DNA from: SpSt-600 sp042408195
GTDB taxonomy: Bacteria; Chloroflexota; Anaerolineae; SpSt-600
Assembly: GCA_042408195.1 (NCBI GenBank)
Contig: JBHOQL010000124.1
Coordinates: forward strand, 1 to 15,503
Reading direction: 5' to 3'
DNA: 15,503 bases
Every line of letters begins with the position of its first letter. The stretch's first letter is position 1. Position numbers and translations under genes: made by a program. The notes under the pieces were generated by a model. That model had not been told where the DNA came from. It was given only the letters and a program-made list of their open reading frames with translations, and ran no database searches. Of the stretch, positions 1 through 7,721 are shown one piece after another.

Positions 1-1240
1 GCATCCCCCTCAGCACCAGATAGGGCCCGTCTCGTTCGCTCTTCAGCCCCAGTTTCCCGCCCAGAACCAAAAGGGTCTGATGCGCTCCTTCATCCACCCA
101 CAGGCTCACGTTCAGCAGAAAGCACGCCGCAATCAACACCACCTGGACCAGGCGCCGAATCGCCTCCAGGCTCAACACCCGGAAATCCTCTATCCGCAAC
201 CCCTCCTCCTGGAGAAAGCGAAAGGTCTCCTCAATCCGCCACCGCCGGCGGTAGTTCTGCCAAATCTCCCGCGCTCGCTCCGGGCCGGTCACGGGCACGT
301 TGGTCAGCAGCACCCAGCGCTGGTTCAGGCTATATAGCCAATAGGGCCGCTCATTACCCAGTAGCCAGACCTCGCAATAGCCCAATGTGACCCGGCACCT
401 GCGCCAGCACTCTCTTACCTTGAAGGGGGCCTCAAAGCGCACCGGCCGAGGAAGCGTCCGCACGACCTCTTCCAGAGACCGTTCCACCCATTCCCCGCCC
501 TGATGGACCAGCAGGGTGCGGTCGTGATAAAGCCGAATCACAAACTCCTCTTCCAGGCTGGTCAAAAAGGCGAAGATCTTCTCGTCATCAAAGCCCCGGT
601 CGCAGATGAAGCGCAATCGGCGCCCCGACAGGATGACGTGGCTGTAGCGGATGGCCCGGAAGATTTCCCGGTTGAGGCTTACAAAGTCCGGAGTGTTGTA
701 GGAAATGGTCTTGGCGTAGGTCAGGCCGACCTTTTTCTCCCCCAGGGCTAATCCGACCAACTGGTTGTAGCCGGGCACTTTGCCCTCCCGACAGCGAGGC
801 CCGGTGCGCAACCCGGAGGCTTTGAGGGTGGAGAGGGCTTCAAAGCGGTAGCCATAGGGTTTCTCCAGATTGGTGAAGTCCAGCAGAACGGGGGTATACG
901 GTTCCCTTTCGTTCTGGAAGAGGGTGCGGGTCTGGGCATAGGCGGGCTTGAGGAGATCTGGATGCTGAAAACGAGGGTTGGTGAGCCAGCGATAGAATCG
1001 TTTGGCGACATGGAAGGTGCGCTTGGGATCCCGGCTCTGCAGGACTGCAGCGGCCATTCGGGAGATGATGGGAACCCCGGCAGCGATGACCCCTTTGACG
1101 GCCTGGGCAAAGCGGCAGAAGAGACGCCGGTCAGGGAAGATGCCTGCGAAGGGCTGAAGGTAGTCGCCCAGCTGGGCCAGGAAAGGAAGGCTGAAGGTGC
1201 TGTCCACTGGGTCACGCCGAGAGACCAGAGTCTGAACCAC
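1..1240 (-). CDS. IS4-superfamily DDE transposase (3' end beyond window)
   Basis: This cut-and-paste transposase reads without a stop for 413 codons, from GTG at 1240 to the left edge. The start is set by AGGAGGT five bases upstream. I see the three blocks of a DDE catalytic core: D121 in LLDFTN, D214 in FICDRGFDDEKI, and E337 in the block YRRRWRIEETF (330-340). That last block follows the IS4 signature Y-(2)-R-(3)-E-(6)-K, except that the final position is Gln. The insertion of about 120 residues between D214 and E337 is beta-rich, as expected for the family. Typical length is about 400-480 residues, so little should be missing. The reading frame is intact, so the copy may be active. The DNA is visibly more GC-rich than coaX downstream, consistent with an inserted element. 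The exact IS4 subgroup cannot be told. Confidence 0.9.
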   Translation of the reverse strand, partial: MVQTLVSRRDPVDSTFSLPFLAQLGDYLQPFAGIFPDRRLFCRFAQAVKGVIAAGVPIISRMAAAVLQSRDPKRTFHVAKRFYRWLTNPRFQHPDLLKPAYAQTRTLFQNEREPYTPVLLDFTNLEKPYGYRFEALSTLKASGLRTGPRCREGKVPGYNQLVGLALGEKKVGLTYAKTISYNTPDFVSLNREIFRAIRYSHVILSGRRLRFICDRGFDDEKIFAFLTSLEEEFVIRLYHDRTLLVHQGGEWVERSLEEVVRTLPRPVRFEAPFKVRECWRRCRVTLGYCEVWLLGNERPYWLYSLNQRWVLLTNVPVTGPERAREIWQNYRRRWRIEETFRFLQEEGLRIEDFRVLSLEAIRRLVQVVLIAACFLLNVSLWVDEGAHQTLLVLGGKLGLKSERDGPYLVLRGM

Positions 1241-1271
1241 AGCTCACCTCCTGCGACGAGATGGGGCCTCT

Positions 1272-1300
1272 ATAAAACCATAAACGGGCCTGTTTGTCCA
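1272..1300 (-). promoter_or_regulatory. Possible transposase promoter
   Basis: On the minus strand TGGACA (1300-1295) is followed after 17 bases by TTTTAT (1277-1272). These match the -35 consensus in 5 of 6 positions and the -10 consensus in 4 of 6. Transcription would begin about 25 bases before the Shine-Dalgarno of the transposase. This is a weak call made from spacing and hexamers only. Confidence 0.35.
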
Positions 1301-1338
1301 GCCCCCACTGCCGCTCCAGAGATGTGGGTAAAGTCAAG

Positions 1339-1360
1339 GAATAAGCAAGCTTGCTTATTC
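1339..1360. repeat. Perfect 22-bp palindrome, candidate operator
   Basis: The half-site GAATAAGCAAG is followed immediately by its exact reverse complement, with no loop. A loop-free perfect palindrome is a poor terminator but a typical site for a dimeric repressor. Its right half contains the TTGCTT that sits 17 bases ahead of TATCAT, the proposed coaX promoter, so a bound protein would cover the -35. Alternatively it could belong to the end of the neighbouring insertion sequence. Confidence 0.6.
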
Positions 1361-1379
1361 GTCTGAGTTGCTTTATCAT
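1351..1379 (+). promoter_or_regulatory. Candidate promoter of coaX-PBP operon
   Basis: TTGCTT (1351-1356), a 17-base spacer and TATCAT (1374-1379, 5 of 6 to consensus) would start RNA near 1386, giving a leader of about 30 bases before the coaX ATG. The -35 is weak (3 of 6) and lies within the palindrome, which would fit an activated or repressed promoter. Confidence 0.45.
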
Positions 1380-1414
1380 TCAACTAGCCTCCCCCATTTC
1401 GGGGAAATGCTAAT

Positions 1415-2188
1415 ATGGGCAAAATTCTGACAATAGATATCGGAAATACTGATATAGTCCTCGGGTTGTGGGAGGAAGACAGTCTCGTATCTCACTGGAG
1501 AATCTCAACCCAGCACCACCGCACTTCCGATGAGTACGCTATAATGATACTTACTTTGTTCTCTCAGGCTAACAGGTCTCCCCAAGAGGTGGAAGGAATA
1601 GTGATCTCTAGTGTAGTCCCACCACTTACATCAACCATTGAAGAAGTAAGCCAGCGCTACTTCAAACTTACCCCCCTCGTGGTGCGGGCAGGGGTCAAGA
1701 CGGGAGTCCGCATCCGCTACGAAAACCCCAGGGAAGTGGGAGCCGATCGGGTGGCCAATGCTGCGGCTGTAGTCCGGCTTTACGGAGGCCCAGCTTGTGT
1801 GGTGGATTTCAGTACCGCCACTATCTTTGATGCTATATCGCGGGAAGGGGATTACTTAGGAGGTGCTATCGCTCCTGGCATTGCAATAGCTGCCGAAGCT
1901 CTTTTCCTTCACGCTGCTAAACTTCCCAGGGTTGAGCTGGAACGGCCTCCTAAAGCTATAGGGACGAATACAACTCACAGCATCCAATCTGGCCTTATAT
2001 TTGGCTACGCGAGCCTTGTAGAAGGTATGGTGGCTCGCTTCCGCGAAGAACTTGGCCCCGACACGAGGGTCATTGCTACTGGCCCTTATGCCCCGCTGAT
2101 TGCCAGGGAGACCAGGGTTATACAGATAGTAGACCCTTGGCTCACGCTTAAAGGGCTCCGCATAATTTACGAGTTGAATCGGAGATGA
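1415..2188 (+). CDS. coaX: Type III pantothenate kinase
   Basis: It phosphorylates pantothenate with ATP, the first step of coenzyme A synthesis, in the cytoplasm. The 257 residues are normal for the CoaX family of the ASKHA fold. Visible signatures are the N-terminal DIGNT phosphate loop (8-12, catalytic Asp8), YENPREVGADRVANAAA with Asp111 (103-117), VVDFSTATIFD (129-139), YLGGAIAPGI (147-156) and NTTHSIQSG near 185-193. Two normally glycine positions differ: DFGTAT reads DFSTAT and the late ATGG reads ATGP. The start ATG has only a distant GGGG upstream, so ribosome binding looks weak. The gene overlaps the next one by ATGA, indicating translational coupling to the PBP gene. An insertion sequence lies directly upstream, so any older neighbour on that side has been displaced. 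Confidence 0.93.
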   Translation: MGKILTIDIGNTDIVLGLWEEDSLVSHWRISTQHHRTSDEYAIMILTLFSQANRSPQEVEGIVISSVVPPLTSTIEEVSQRYFKLTPLVVRAGVKTGVRIRYENPREVGADRVANAAAVVRLYGGPACVVDFSTATIFDAISREGDYLGGAIAPGIAIAAEALFLHAAKLPRVELERPPKAIGTNTTHSIQSGLIFGYASLVEGMVARFREELGPDTRVIATGPYAPLIARETRVIQIVDPWLTLKGLRIIYELNRR

Positions 2189-4608
2189 AGCGCTGGATTC
2201 CGCTCCTCTTAACGCCCCTGCTGGGCTTTCTAGCTTTAATAACCTGGATCCTCCCAGGCCTTCCGGAGCCTGTCCTGCCTAGTGAGCCTCATGGCCTTTA
2301 TACAGTGAGGTTTTACGACCGCAAAAGCCGGCTCCTTTACGAGGCACCCGGGCCTGATAGCGGCAAATGTTCCCCATTGCTCCTTGAGGAAATACCCCTG
2401 TTCATCCGCCAGGCCACCATAGCTACTGAAGATGCTTCCTTCTATTCCAACCCCGGCTTTGACCTCAAAGGAGTGCTTAGGGCTATCATCGCCAATATCA
2501 GAGGACGCGAAATAATCATGGGCGGCAGCACTATAACCCAACAAGTGGTGCGGAACTTTATCCTGCCCCCCCAAGAAAGATACGAAAAGAGCCTCCGCCG
2601 GAAGCTCCGGGAAATAATCCTGGCTTGGCTCCTTACTAAGCGCTATTCCAAAGACGAAATCCTGGCCTATTATCTCAACCATACTTATTACGGTAACTTC
2701 ACCTATGGGGTACAAGCTGCTGCTGAGGCCTATTTCGGCAAGAAAGTTTGGGAACTTTCTCTGGCTGAGGGAGCTTTACTGGCAGGCCTCCCTCAGTGTC
2801 CTTCAATCTGCAACCCTTTGCAGAATCCTGAAGGTGCAAGGGCCAGGCTTAAGGTTGTGCTGGACCTAATGGTAAAAAATGGGTACATAACCAGGGAAGA
2901 GGCACAACTCGCTCTCAATGAGAAATTGCAGTTTGCCGCTGCTCCCTTCCCGATCCAGGCGCCCCATTTCGTCTTTTTCGCTCAGGAAGAGTTAAAGCAC
3001 TTGCCCCTGCGCTATCGGACTCACACCCTTCACGTCTACACAACTCTTGACCTGGATCTTCAGCGGGAAGCTGAGGAGATTATCCGCAGACACCTGGAGC
3101 ACCTTGCCCAGGAGAAACCACCTCATAACGTCAGAAACGCTGCCCTTGTAGCTCTTAAGCCCTCCACTGGCGAGATTGTGGTTATGGTAGGCAGTCCTAA
3201 CTTTTTCGACCCATCTATAAGTGGGGCAGTGAACATGGCAATCGTGCCTCGCCAGCCTGGCTCTGCTTTTAAGCCTCTCACCTATGCAGTGGCCTTGTCC
3301 AGGGGATATACTCCTGCTACCATGTTACTGGATGTGCCCACCACTTTCCTCACTTCTGAGGGTAAACCATATACTCCGGTGAATTACGACCGTCTTTATC
3401 ACGGCCCAGTCTCTCTAAGGGAGGCCCTCGGTTCATCTCTGAATGTCCCTGCTGTCAGGGTTCTTAATGAAGTGGGAGTAAAAGAGGTCCTTGAGCTGGC
3501 GAAGAACCTGGGCATTACTACTCTGAAAGATGCGGAACGGTATGGCTTATCCTTAACCCTGGGTGGGGGGGAGGTGTCCCTCTTGGAGCTCACCGCCGCT
3601 TACGGAGCTTTTGCTAACGGAGGCTATAGAATTACGCCTTTTACTATCCTGAGAGTTGAGGATTCCAAAGGTCAGATCCTCTGGGAAGCGAAACCTCGCC
3701 TCGGTCCTCGGGTTCTGGATGAGAGGGTAGCTTACTTGATCAGTCACATCCTTTCGGATGACGAGGCCAGAGCGATAGGCTTCGGGAGATGGAGCGTACT
3801 CAATCTCAGTCGTCCGGCTGCGGTCAAGACCGGCACCACCACCGATTGGCGGGATAACTGGACCGTGGGCTATACTCCGGGGCTCGTGGTGGGGGTTTGG
3901 GTGGGAAATGCTGACCATTCACCTATGTATGAAGTTACCGGAATAACGGGGGCTGCTCCTATCTGGCACGATTTCATGGAAAGAGCCGAGCGTGGGCTTC
4001 CTCCCAAAGGCTTTCCGAGGCCTCAGGGGATAGTTGAAGTAGAAGTATGTGCCCTTTCCGGTAAGTTACCTAACCCCTATTGCCCTCACCGCCGCAGGGA
4101 GATCTTCATCCACGGCACCGAACCCACCGAATTCTGTCCCTTACACCGCCTCGTAAAGATTGACGCAGCAACAAGTTTTCCCGCTTCAACTCATACGCCA
4201 CTCGAGCGAGTTGTGGAAAAGGTAGTAACCTTCTTCCCCCCTGAAGCTCAGGCCTGGGCGAGGGAACAAGGTTTTCCCGTTTTCCCTTACGAATACGTAA
4301 TGGAAAAGGAGGAACCTCTCATGATCTTGAGCCCGAGGCCCAATTCCAGCTACCGCCTGGTTGACTCTATTCCCACGGAAGAGCAAAGAGTTGAGATACT
4401 TGTAGAAACCGCCTTCGCTATGGAGAGGGTAGAAATTATACTTGACGGTATGCAGGTGGCTTCCTTTAATAAGCCTCCCTATCGTTTTATGTGGCCATTG
4501 CGGGAAGGCAAACACAGGCTTTGGGCTCTAGGGTACTACCAGGGTAAAGTGTTCCGGAGTCGAGAAGTTAACTTTGAAGTTACCCCACCACCTCCTCAAA
4601 AACCCTGA
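2185..4608 (+). CDS. pbpC: Bifunctional penicillin-binding protein, PBP1C-like
   Basis: This class A PBP polymerises lipid II into glycan strands and cross-links the peptides on the outer face of the membrane. It has 807 residues. The N-terminal signal anchor is about residues 4-25. The GT51 glycosyltransferase domain covers about 50-240, with catalytic Glu82 in TEDASFYSNPG, then GGSTITQQ (113-120) and the KRYSKDEILAYYLN block (152-165). The transpeptidase domain covers about 310-600, with SAFK (Ser360, Lys363), SLN (418-420) and KTGT (548-551). Next comes the Cys-containing linker typical of PBP1A/1C (VCALSGK...FIHGTEPTEFC). The C-terminal region (about 710-800) is a beta domain like BiPBP_C, which favours PBP1C over PBP1A. 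Asn89 stands where many relatives have His in FYSHPG. The 3' end overlaps the convergent dipeptidase by 29 bases. Function is secure; the 1C subclass is likely. Confidence 0.92.
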   Translation: MKRWIPLLLTPLLGFLALITWILPGLPEPVLPSEPHGLYTVRFYDRKSRLLYEAPGPDSGKCSPLLLEEIPLFIRQATIATEDASFYSNPGFDLKGVLRAIIANIRGREIIMGGSTITQQVVRNFILPPQERYEKSLRRKLREIILAWLLTKRYSKDEILAYYLNHTYYGNFTYGVQAAAEAYFGKKVWELSLAEGALLAGLPQCPSICNPLQNPEGARARLKVVLDLMVKNGYITREEAQLALNEKLQFAAAPFPIQAPHFVFFAQEELKHLPLRYRTHTLHVYTTLDLDLQREAEEIIRRHLEHLAQEKPPHNVRNAALVALKPSTGEIVVMVGSPNFFDPSISGAVNMAIVPRQPGSAFKPLTYAVALSRGYTPATMLLDVPTTFLTSEGKPYTPVNYDRLYHGPVSLREALGSSLNVPAVRVLNEVGVKEVLELAKNLGITTLKDAERYGLSLTLGGGEVSLLELTAAYGAFANGGYRITPFTILRVEDSKGQILWEAKPRLGPRVLDERVAYLISHILSDDEARAIGFGRWSVLNLSRPAAVKTGTTTDWRDNWTVGYTPGLVVGVWVGNADHSPMYEVTGITGAAPIWHDFMERAERGLPPKGFPRPQGIVEVEVCALSGKLPNPYCPHRRREIFIHGTEPTEFCPLHRLVKIDAATSFPASTHTPLERVVEKVVTFFPPEAQAWAREQGFPVFPYEYVMEKEEPLMILSPRPNSSYRLVDSIPTEEQRVEILVETAFAMERVEIILDGMQVASFNKPPYRFMWPLREGKHRLWALGYYQGKVFRSREVNFEVTPPPPQKP

Positions 4609-5542
4609 GGAAGTTGCTTCCCATAATCTTTTCCACTTGATCCTCACTGTAACCCCTTCTCAGAAGGCCATCGGCTATGCGGGGGAAACAAGTGGCATCT
4701 TCAATACCCTTAGGAGGGGGATCGGTGAAGCCATCAAAATCGGAACCGAGGCCTACGCTCTCTATCCCTCCGACCCTTACGATATATTCAATGTGGTCCA
4801 GCACATCTTCAATGGTAGCCTTTTCGGGCCTCGTAGATAGGAAACGAGGCACGAAATTGACCCCTATGACACCACCTTTTTCGGCAATAGCCTTTATCTG
4901 AGCATCAGTCAAGTTTCGGTAGTGAGGGCAGAGGGCATAAGCATTAGAGTGAGAGGCGACTACAGGGTGTTTGCTCAGTTTAAGGACCTGAGCCACACCC
5001 TTTGGGGCAAGGTGGCTTACATCAATTATGATACCCAAACGGTTCAATTCCCTCACAAGTTCTTCTCCGTAAGGGGTTAGGCCTTCATCCAGTCCTTCTT
5101 CAGTAACGCCATCGGCTGCCTTGTTGCGGCGGCTCCAGGCAATGCCGACCATCCTCAGCCCAAGCCGGTATAGCATTCTCAATGTGGAAAAATCTTCTTC
5201 CAGACCCTCAGCCCCTTCCATGGACAATATAAAGGCAAGTTTCCCTTCTTCCTTCGCTCTTTTTATATCCGCCGCTTTTCTGGCCAGGATCAGTTCATCC
5301 TTATTTTCCTCCAATATTCTGAACAAGATATCCATAAGGTGCAGAGTGTAACGGAGAGGACCCGAGGGAAGTTCATCGGTAGGGATAAAAAGGGCCAGGA
5401 CCTGAGCATTAACTCCGCCTTCCATAAGTCTAGGGATGTCCGAGTGGCCACTGGTGTTTCTCCAGAGCACGTCAACGGAGCGCTTAATAGCACTAAGCAG
5501 CAAGTCATTGTGGGCGTCAAAGATTAGGAAATCTTTTGCCAT
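4580..5542 (-). CDS. Membrane dipeptidase, peptidase family M19
   Basis: This is a zinc-dependent dipeptidase of the renal dipeptidase type, which cleaves dipeptides including those with a D-residue at the C-terminal side. The 320 residues fit the bacterial M19 family. Visible metal and active-site residues are His11 and Asp13 (FDAHND), Glu109 (LSMEGAEG), His177 (IDVSHL), His198 (ASHSNAY) and Asp268 (GLGSDFDGF). There is no signal peptide, so it is probably cytoplasmic. The ATG is preceded by GGGAG at six bases. It is transcribed towards the PBP gene and the two coding tails overlap. A role in recycling peptides from cell wall or diet is inferred from family and neighbour only. Substrate cannot be read from sequence. 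Confidence 0.92.
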   Translation of the reverse strand: MAKDFLIFDAHNDLLLSAIKRSVDVLWRNTSGHSDIPRLMEGGVNAQVLALFIPTDELPSGPLRYTLHLMDILFRILEENKDELILARKAADIKRAKEEGKLAFILSMEGAEGLEEDFSTLRMLYRLGLRMVGIAWSRRNKAADGVTEEGLDEGLTPYGEELVRELNRLGIIIDVSHLAPKGVAQVLKLSKHPVVASHSNAYALCPHYRNLTDAQIKAIAEKGGVIGVNFVPRFLSTRPEKATIEDVLDHIEYIVRVGGIESVGLGSDFDGFTDPPPKGIEDATCFPRIADGLLRRGYSEDQVEKIMGSNFLRVFEEVVG

Positions 5543-5573
5543 GCTTAACTCCCATCTTCAAAGTTCAGGAAAG

Positions 5574-5602
5574 AGGATAGCATAACCGGCACATTTTCGC
5601 AA
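5574..5602 (-). promoter_or_regulatory. Candidate dipeptidase promoter
   Basis: On the minus strand TTGCGA (5602-5597), 17 bases, then TATCCT (5579-5574) each match consensus in 4 of 6 positions. The predicted start near 5567 leaves about 25 bases before the dipeptidase ATG, enough for its GGGAG site. Confidence 0.4.
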
Positions 5603-5766
5603 AAACCTGGAAGCCACTTTATTAAGGACAGCTCGGGGAACTTGTTCTCTGGGAAAACCCTAATTAGCTAGGTGGGCACAACTGGGAACGGAGAGGCGAA
5701 ATCCTTAAAACGAAGCTCTAGTATATTCTGGAAACAAGCAGGTTTTTTCCCCAACCTTTTCATTCC
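5603..5766. other. Divergent intergenic stretch, no gene seen
   Basis: This lies between the two divergent promoters of the dipeptidase and PEP carboxykinase genes. I read it on both strands for riboswitch-like or RNA-gene patterns and recognised none. It holds a short CTAATTAG palindrome and a weak AGGTT/AACCT inverted repeat (5740-5757) followed by four Ts. Both are too small to call. Confidence 0.5.
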
Positions 5767-5795
5767 TTGACAAAACCATTCGGTGATGCTAAGCT
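5767..5795 (+). promoter_or_regulatory. Candidate promoter of the pckG-dnaJ-prmA-rsmE-tmk-darA train
   Basis: A perfect -35 TTGACA (5767-5772) is followed after 17 bases by TAAGCT (5790-5795), a poor -10 (3 of 6). RNA would start near 5802, which leaves no leader for the upstream in-frame TTG at 5805. It therefore supports the ATG at 5838 as the true start of the first gene. No other promoter of comparable quality was seen before the downstream genes. Confidence 0.5.
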
Positions 5796-5837
5796 ATTTT
5801 ATGCTTGGAGCGCGAGCACCTTAACACGGAGGACATC

Positions 5838-7718
5838 ATGAGTGTGCTGGAGGAAATTGAGGATAGACTTGGCGAAGAGAACTACCAAAAGCTCGCCAGA
5901 ATAAATAATCCGCGCCTCCATGAATTTATAGTTCGTTACGTTAAACTTTGCAATCCCGACAAAATTTATGTGTGCACTGATTCCCCTGAGGATGTGGACT
6001 ACATAAGAGAAGCCGCCATTCGCCACGGTGAAGAGATCAAGCTGGCAATAGAAGGCCACACTGCTCACTTTGACAATTATTACGATCAGGCCCGCGACCG
6101 CAGGAATACAGGGATACTGGTCCCAAAAGGGATGAACCTGGGTCCGTTCATTGAGACCAAGGACCGGGATTGGGCCCTTCAGGAGATCCACGAGATCCTC
6201 AAAAATATAATGAAAGGCAAAGAACTCTACATTTGCTTCTTCACTTTGGGGCCTGCTCGCTCAATCTTTTCCATCCCCTGCGTCCAACTTACCGATTCCG
6301 CCTACGTTGTCCACAACGAGTTCCTGCTTTATCGCCCGGGATACGAAGAATTTGTCCGATTAGGCCCCAATGCACGCTTTTTCAAGTTCATCCATTCCGC
6401 TGGCGAATTGGATGAGAGGAAAACCTCTAAAAACTTAGACAAAAGGCGTATATATATTGATATCTTGGACGAGACCGTTTACAGCCTTAACACCCAGTAT
6501 GGCGGCAATTCTATCGGTCTGAAGAAATTGGCGATGCGGCTTGCTATCTATCGGGGCTCTCAGGAGGGTTGGCTCTGCGAGCACATGTTTATTATTGGGG
6601 TTCATGGCCCAGGAGGCAGGGTCACTTACTTCACTGGGGCTTTCCCATCCCTCTGCGGGAAAACCTCCACGGCCATGTTAGAAGGGGAGAAAATAGTAGG
6701 TGACGACATCGCTTTCCTTCGCAAAGTCAACGGCCAAGTCCGGGCTGTCAATACCGAAGTGGGAATGTTCGGGATAATCCAGGGTATAAACTCAAAGGAC
6801 GACCCCATCCTTTGGAAAGTTCTCCACAGCCCGGGTGAAATCATCTTTTCCAACGTTCTAGTCACTGAAGACGGCCGTGTCCACTGGAGTGGCAAAGATG
6901 GAGAGGTTCCGCCGAAGGGTATAAATCACTCAGGGGAATGGTATATCGGGAAAAGGGATGCGGAGGGGAAAGAGATACCCTGTTCCCATCCCAATGCTCG
7001 CTTCACCCTAAGCCTTAGACTTTTGGAAAACTTGGACCCGGCTATTGACGATCCGGAGGGAGTGTTGATAAAGGGTATAATCTACGGTGGTAGAGACTCT
7101 GATACATGGGTACCCGTGGAGGAGGCCTTCGATTGGGTCCACGGTATAATAACCAAAGGAGCAGCTCTCGAATCGGAAAGAACAGCAGCCGTTCTGGGCC
7201 AAGAAGGTGAAAGGGAATTCAACCCTATGTCCAATTTGGACTTCCTCTCTATACCCATAGGCAAGTATATCCAGATGAACCTGGACTTCGGTCGAGACTT
7301 AGAGAACCCACCTCGCATCTTTTCCGTGAATTACTTCCTCCGGGATAAAGAAGGACGCTTCCTTAATGCTCGCGAAGATAAGAGGGTTTGGATAAAGTGG
7401 ATGGAGCTGCGGATTCACAACGAAGTGGGGGCTGCAAAAACTCCCACAGGCCTTATCCCTTGCTATAAGGACCTGGCCAGGCTTTTCCGTGAGGTTTTGC
7501 ATAAAGAATACTCCAAAGAAGAGTACATCGCTCAGTTCACTCTGAGAGTACCAGAGAATCTGGCCAAAATCGCCAGGATAACCGAAATATATCGGACGAA
7601 AGTTCACGATACACCCTCCATCCTCTTTGAGGTGATGGAGGCTCAAAGGCAGAGGCTTCTGGAGGCACGGGAGAAGTTCGGGGATTATATATCCCCGGAA
7701 AAGTTCGGCGGGCTCTAG
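5838..7718 (+). CDS. pckG: Phosphoenolpyruvate carboxykinase (GTP), divergent type
   Basis: It interconverts oxaloacetate plus GTP with phosphoenolpyruvate, CO2 and GDP, the entry to gluconeogenesis, in the cytoplasm. Length is 626 residues, normal for the GTP-type family. The ATG start has GGAGG five bases upstream; an in-frame TTG at 5805 adds 11 residues but has no site. Visible features are the substrate-binding DQARDRRNTGI (about 83-93), VQLTDSAYVV (about 149-158), QYGGNSIGLKKLA with the metal Lys (about 220-232), the P-loop FPSLCGKTSTAM (269-280) with the family cysteine, and GDDIAFL just after. Later come GIIYGGRD and EAFDWVHG. Several blocks differ from the usual sequence: the P-loop is normally FPSACGKTNLAM, and NTEVGMFGIIQG stands where NPENGFFGVAPG is usual. 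This is therefore a distant branch. dnaJ follows after three bases. Confidence 0.9.
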   Translation: MSVLEEIEDRLGEENYQKLARINNPRLHEFIVRYVKLCNPDKIYVCTDSPEDVDYIREAAIRHGEEIKLAIEGHTAHFDNYYDQARDRRNTGILVPKGMNLGPFIETKDRDWALQEIHEILKNIMKGKELYICFFTLGPARSIFSIPCVQLTDSAYVVHNEFLLYRPGYEEFVRLGPNARFFKFIHSAGELDERKTSKNLDKRRIYIDILDETVYSLNTQYGGNSIGLKKLAMRLAIYRGSQEGWLCEHMFIIGVHGPGGRVTYFTGAFPSLCGKTSTAMLEGEKIVGDDIAFLRKVNGQVRAVNTEVGMFGIIQGINSKDDPILWKVLHSPGEIIFSNVLVTEDGRVHWSGKDGEVPPKGINHSGEWYIGKRDAEGKEIPCSHPNARFTLSLRLLENLDPAIDDPEGVLIKGIIYGGRDSDTWVPVEEAFDWVHGIITKGAALESERTAAVLGQEGEREFNPMSNLDFLSIPIGKYIQMNLDFGRDLENPPRIFSVNYFLRDKEGRFLNAREDKRVWIKWMELRIHNEVGAAKTPTGLIPCYKDLARLFREVLHKEYSKEEYIAQFTLRVPENLAKIARITEIYRTKVHDTPSILFEVMEAQRQRLLEAREKFGDYISPEKFGGL

Positions 7719-7721
7719 TTT

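Larger units (their letters stand above)
1..1338 (-). mobile_element. Insertion sequence carrying the IS4-like transposase (ends not defined)
   Basis: The transposase gene with its upstream leader forms one end of an insertion sequence. Its other end lies beyond position 1. Without both ends I cannot identify terminal inverted repeats or a target duplication. The right boundary given is only an estimate: it lies somewhere between the transposase start (1240) and the palindrome that begins at 1339. Composition shifts from GC-rich to more AT-rich across about 1300-1340. Confidence 0.5.

Noticed and set aside
80..1366. Short plus-strand frames and an alternative 155-codon minus frame (748-1215) in the left 1.3 kb
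   Set aside because: They are shadows of the 413-codon transposase frame, which alone carries recognisable motifs and a strong ribosome site.
1396..1409. Hairpin CATTT/AAATG before coaX as a translational switch
   Set aside because: Five AT-rich pairs are too weak to support a regulatory claim.
5740..5760. Intrinsic terminator (AGGTT/AACCT then TTTT)
   Set aside because: The stem is five pairs with AT-rich ends and the T run is short. No plus-strand gene ends nearby.
5603..5766. Riboswitch or small RNA ahead of the PEP carboxykinase gene
   Set aside because: The predicted RNA start is near 5802, downstream of this stretch. I compared it with remembered riboswitch cores, including the c-di-AMP type, and found no convincing match.
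5805..5837. TTG at 5805 as the start of pckG
   Set aside because: It falls about three bases after the predicted RNA start and lacks a ribosome site, whereas ATG 5838 has GGAGG at ideal spacing.
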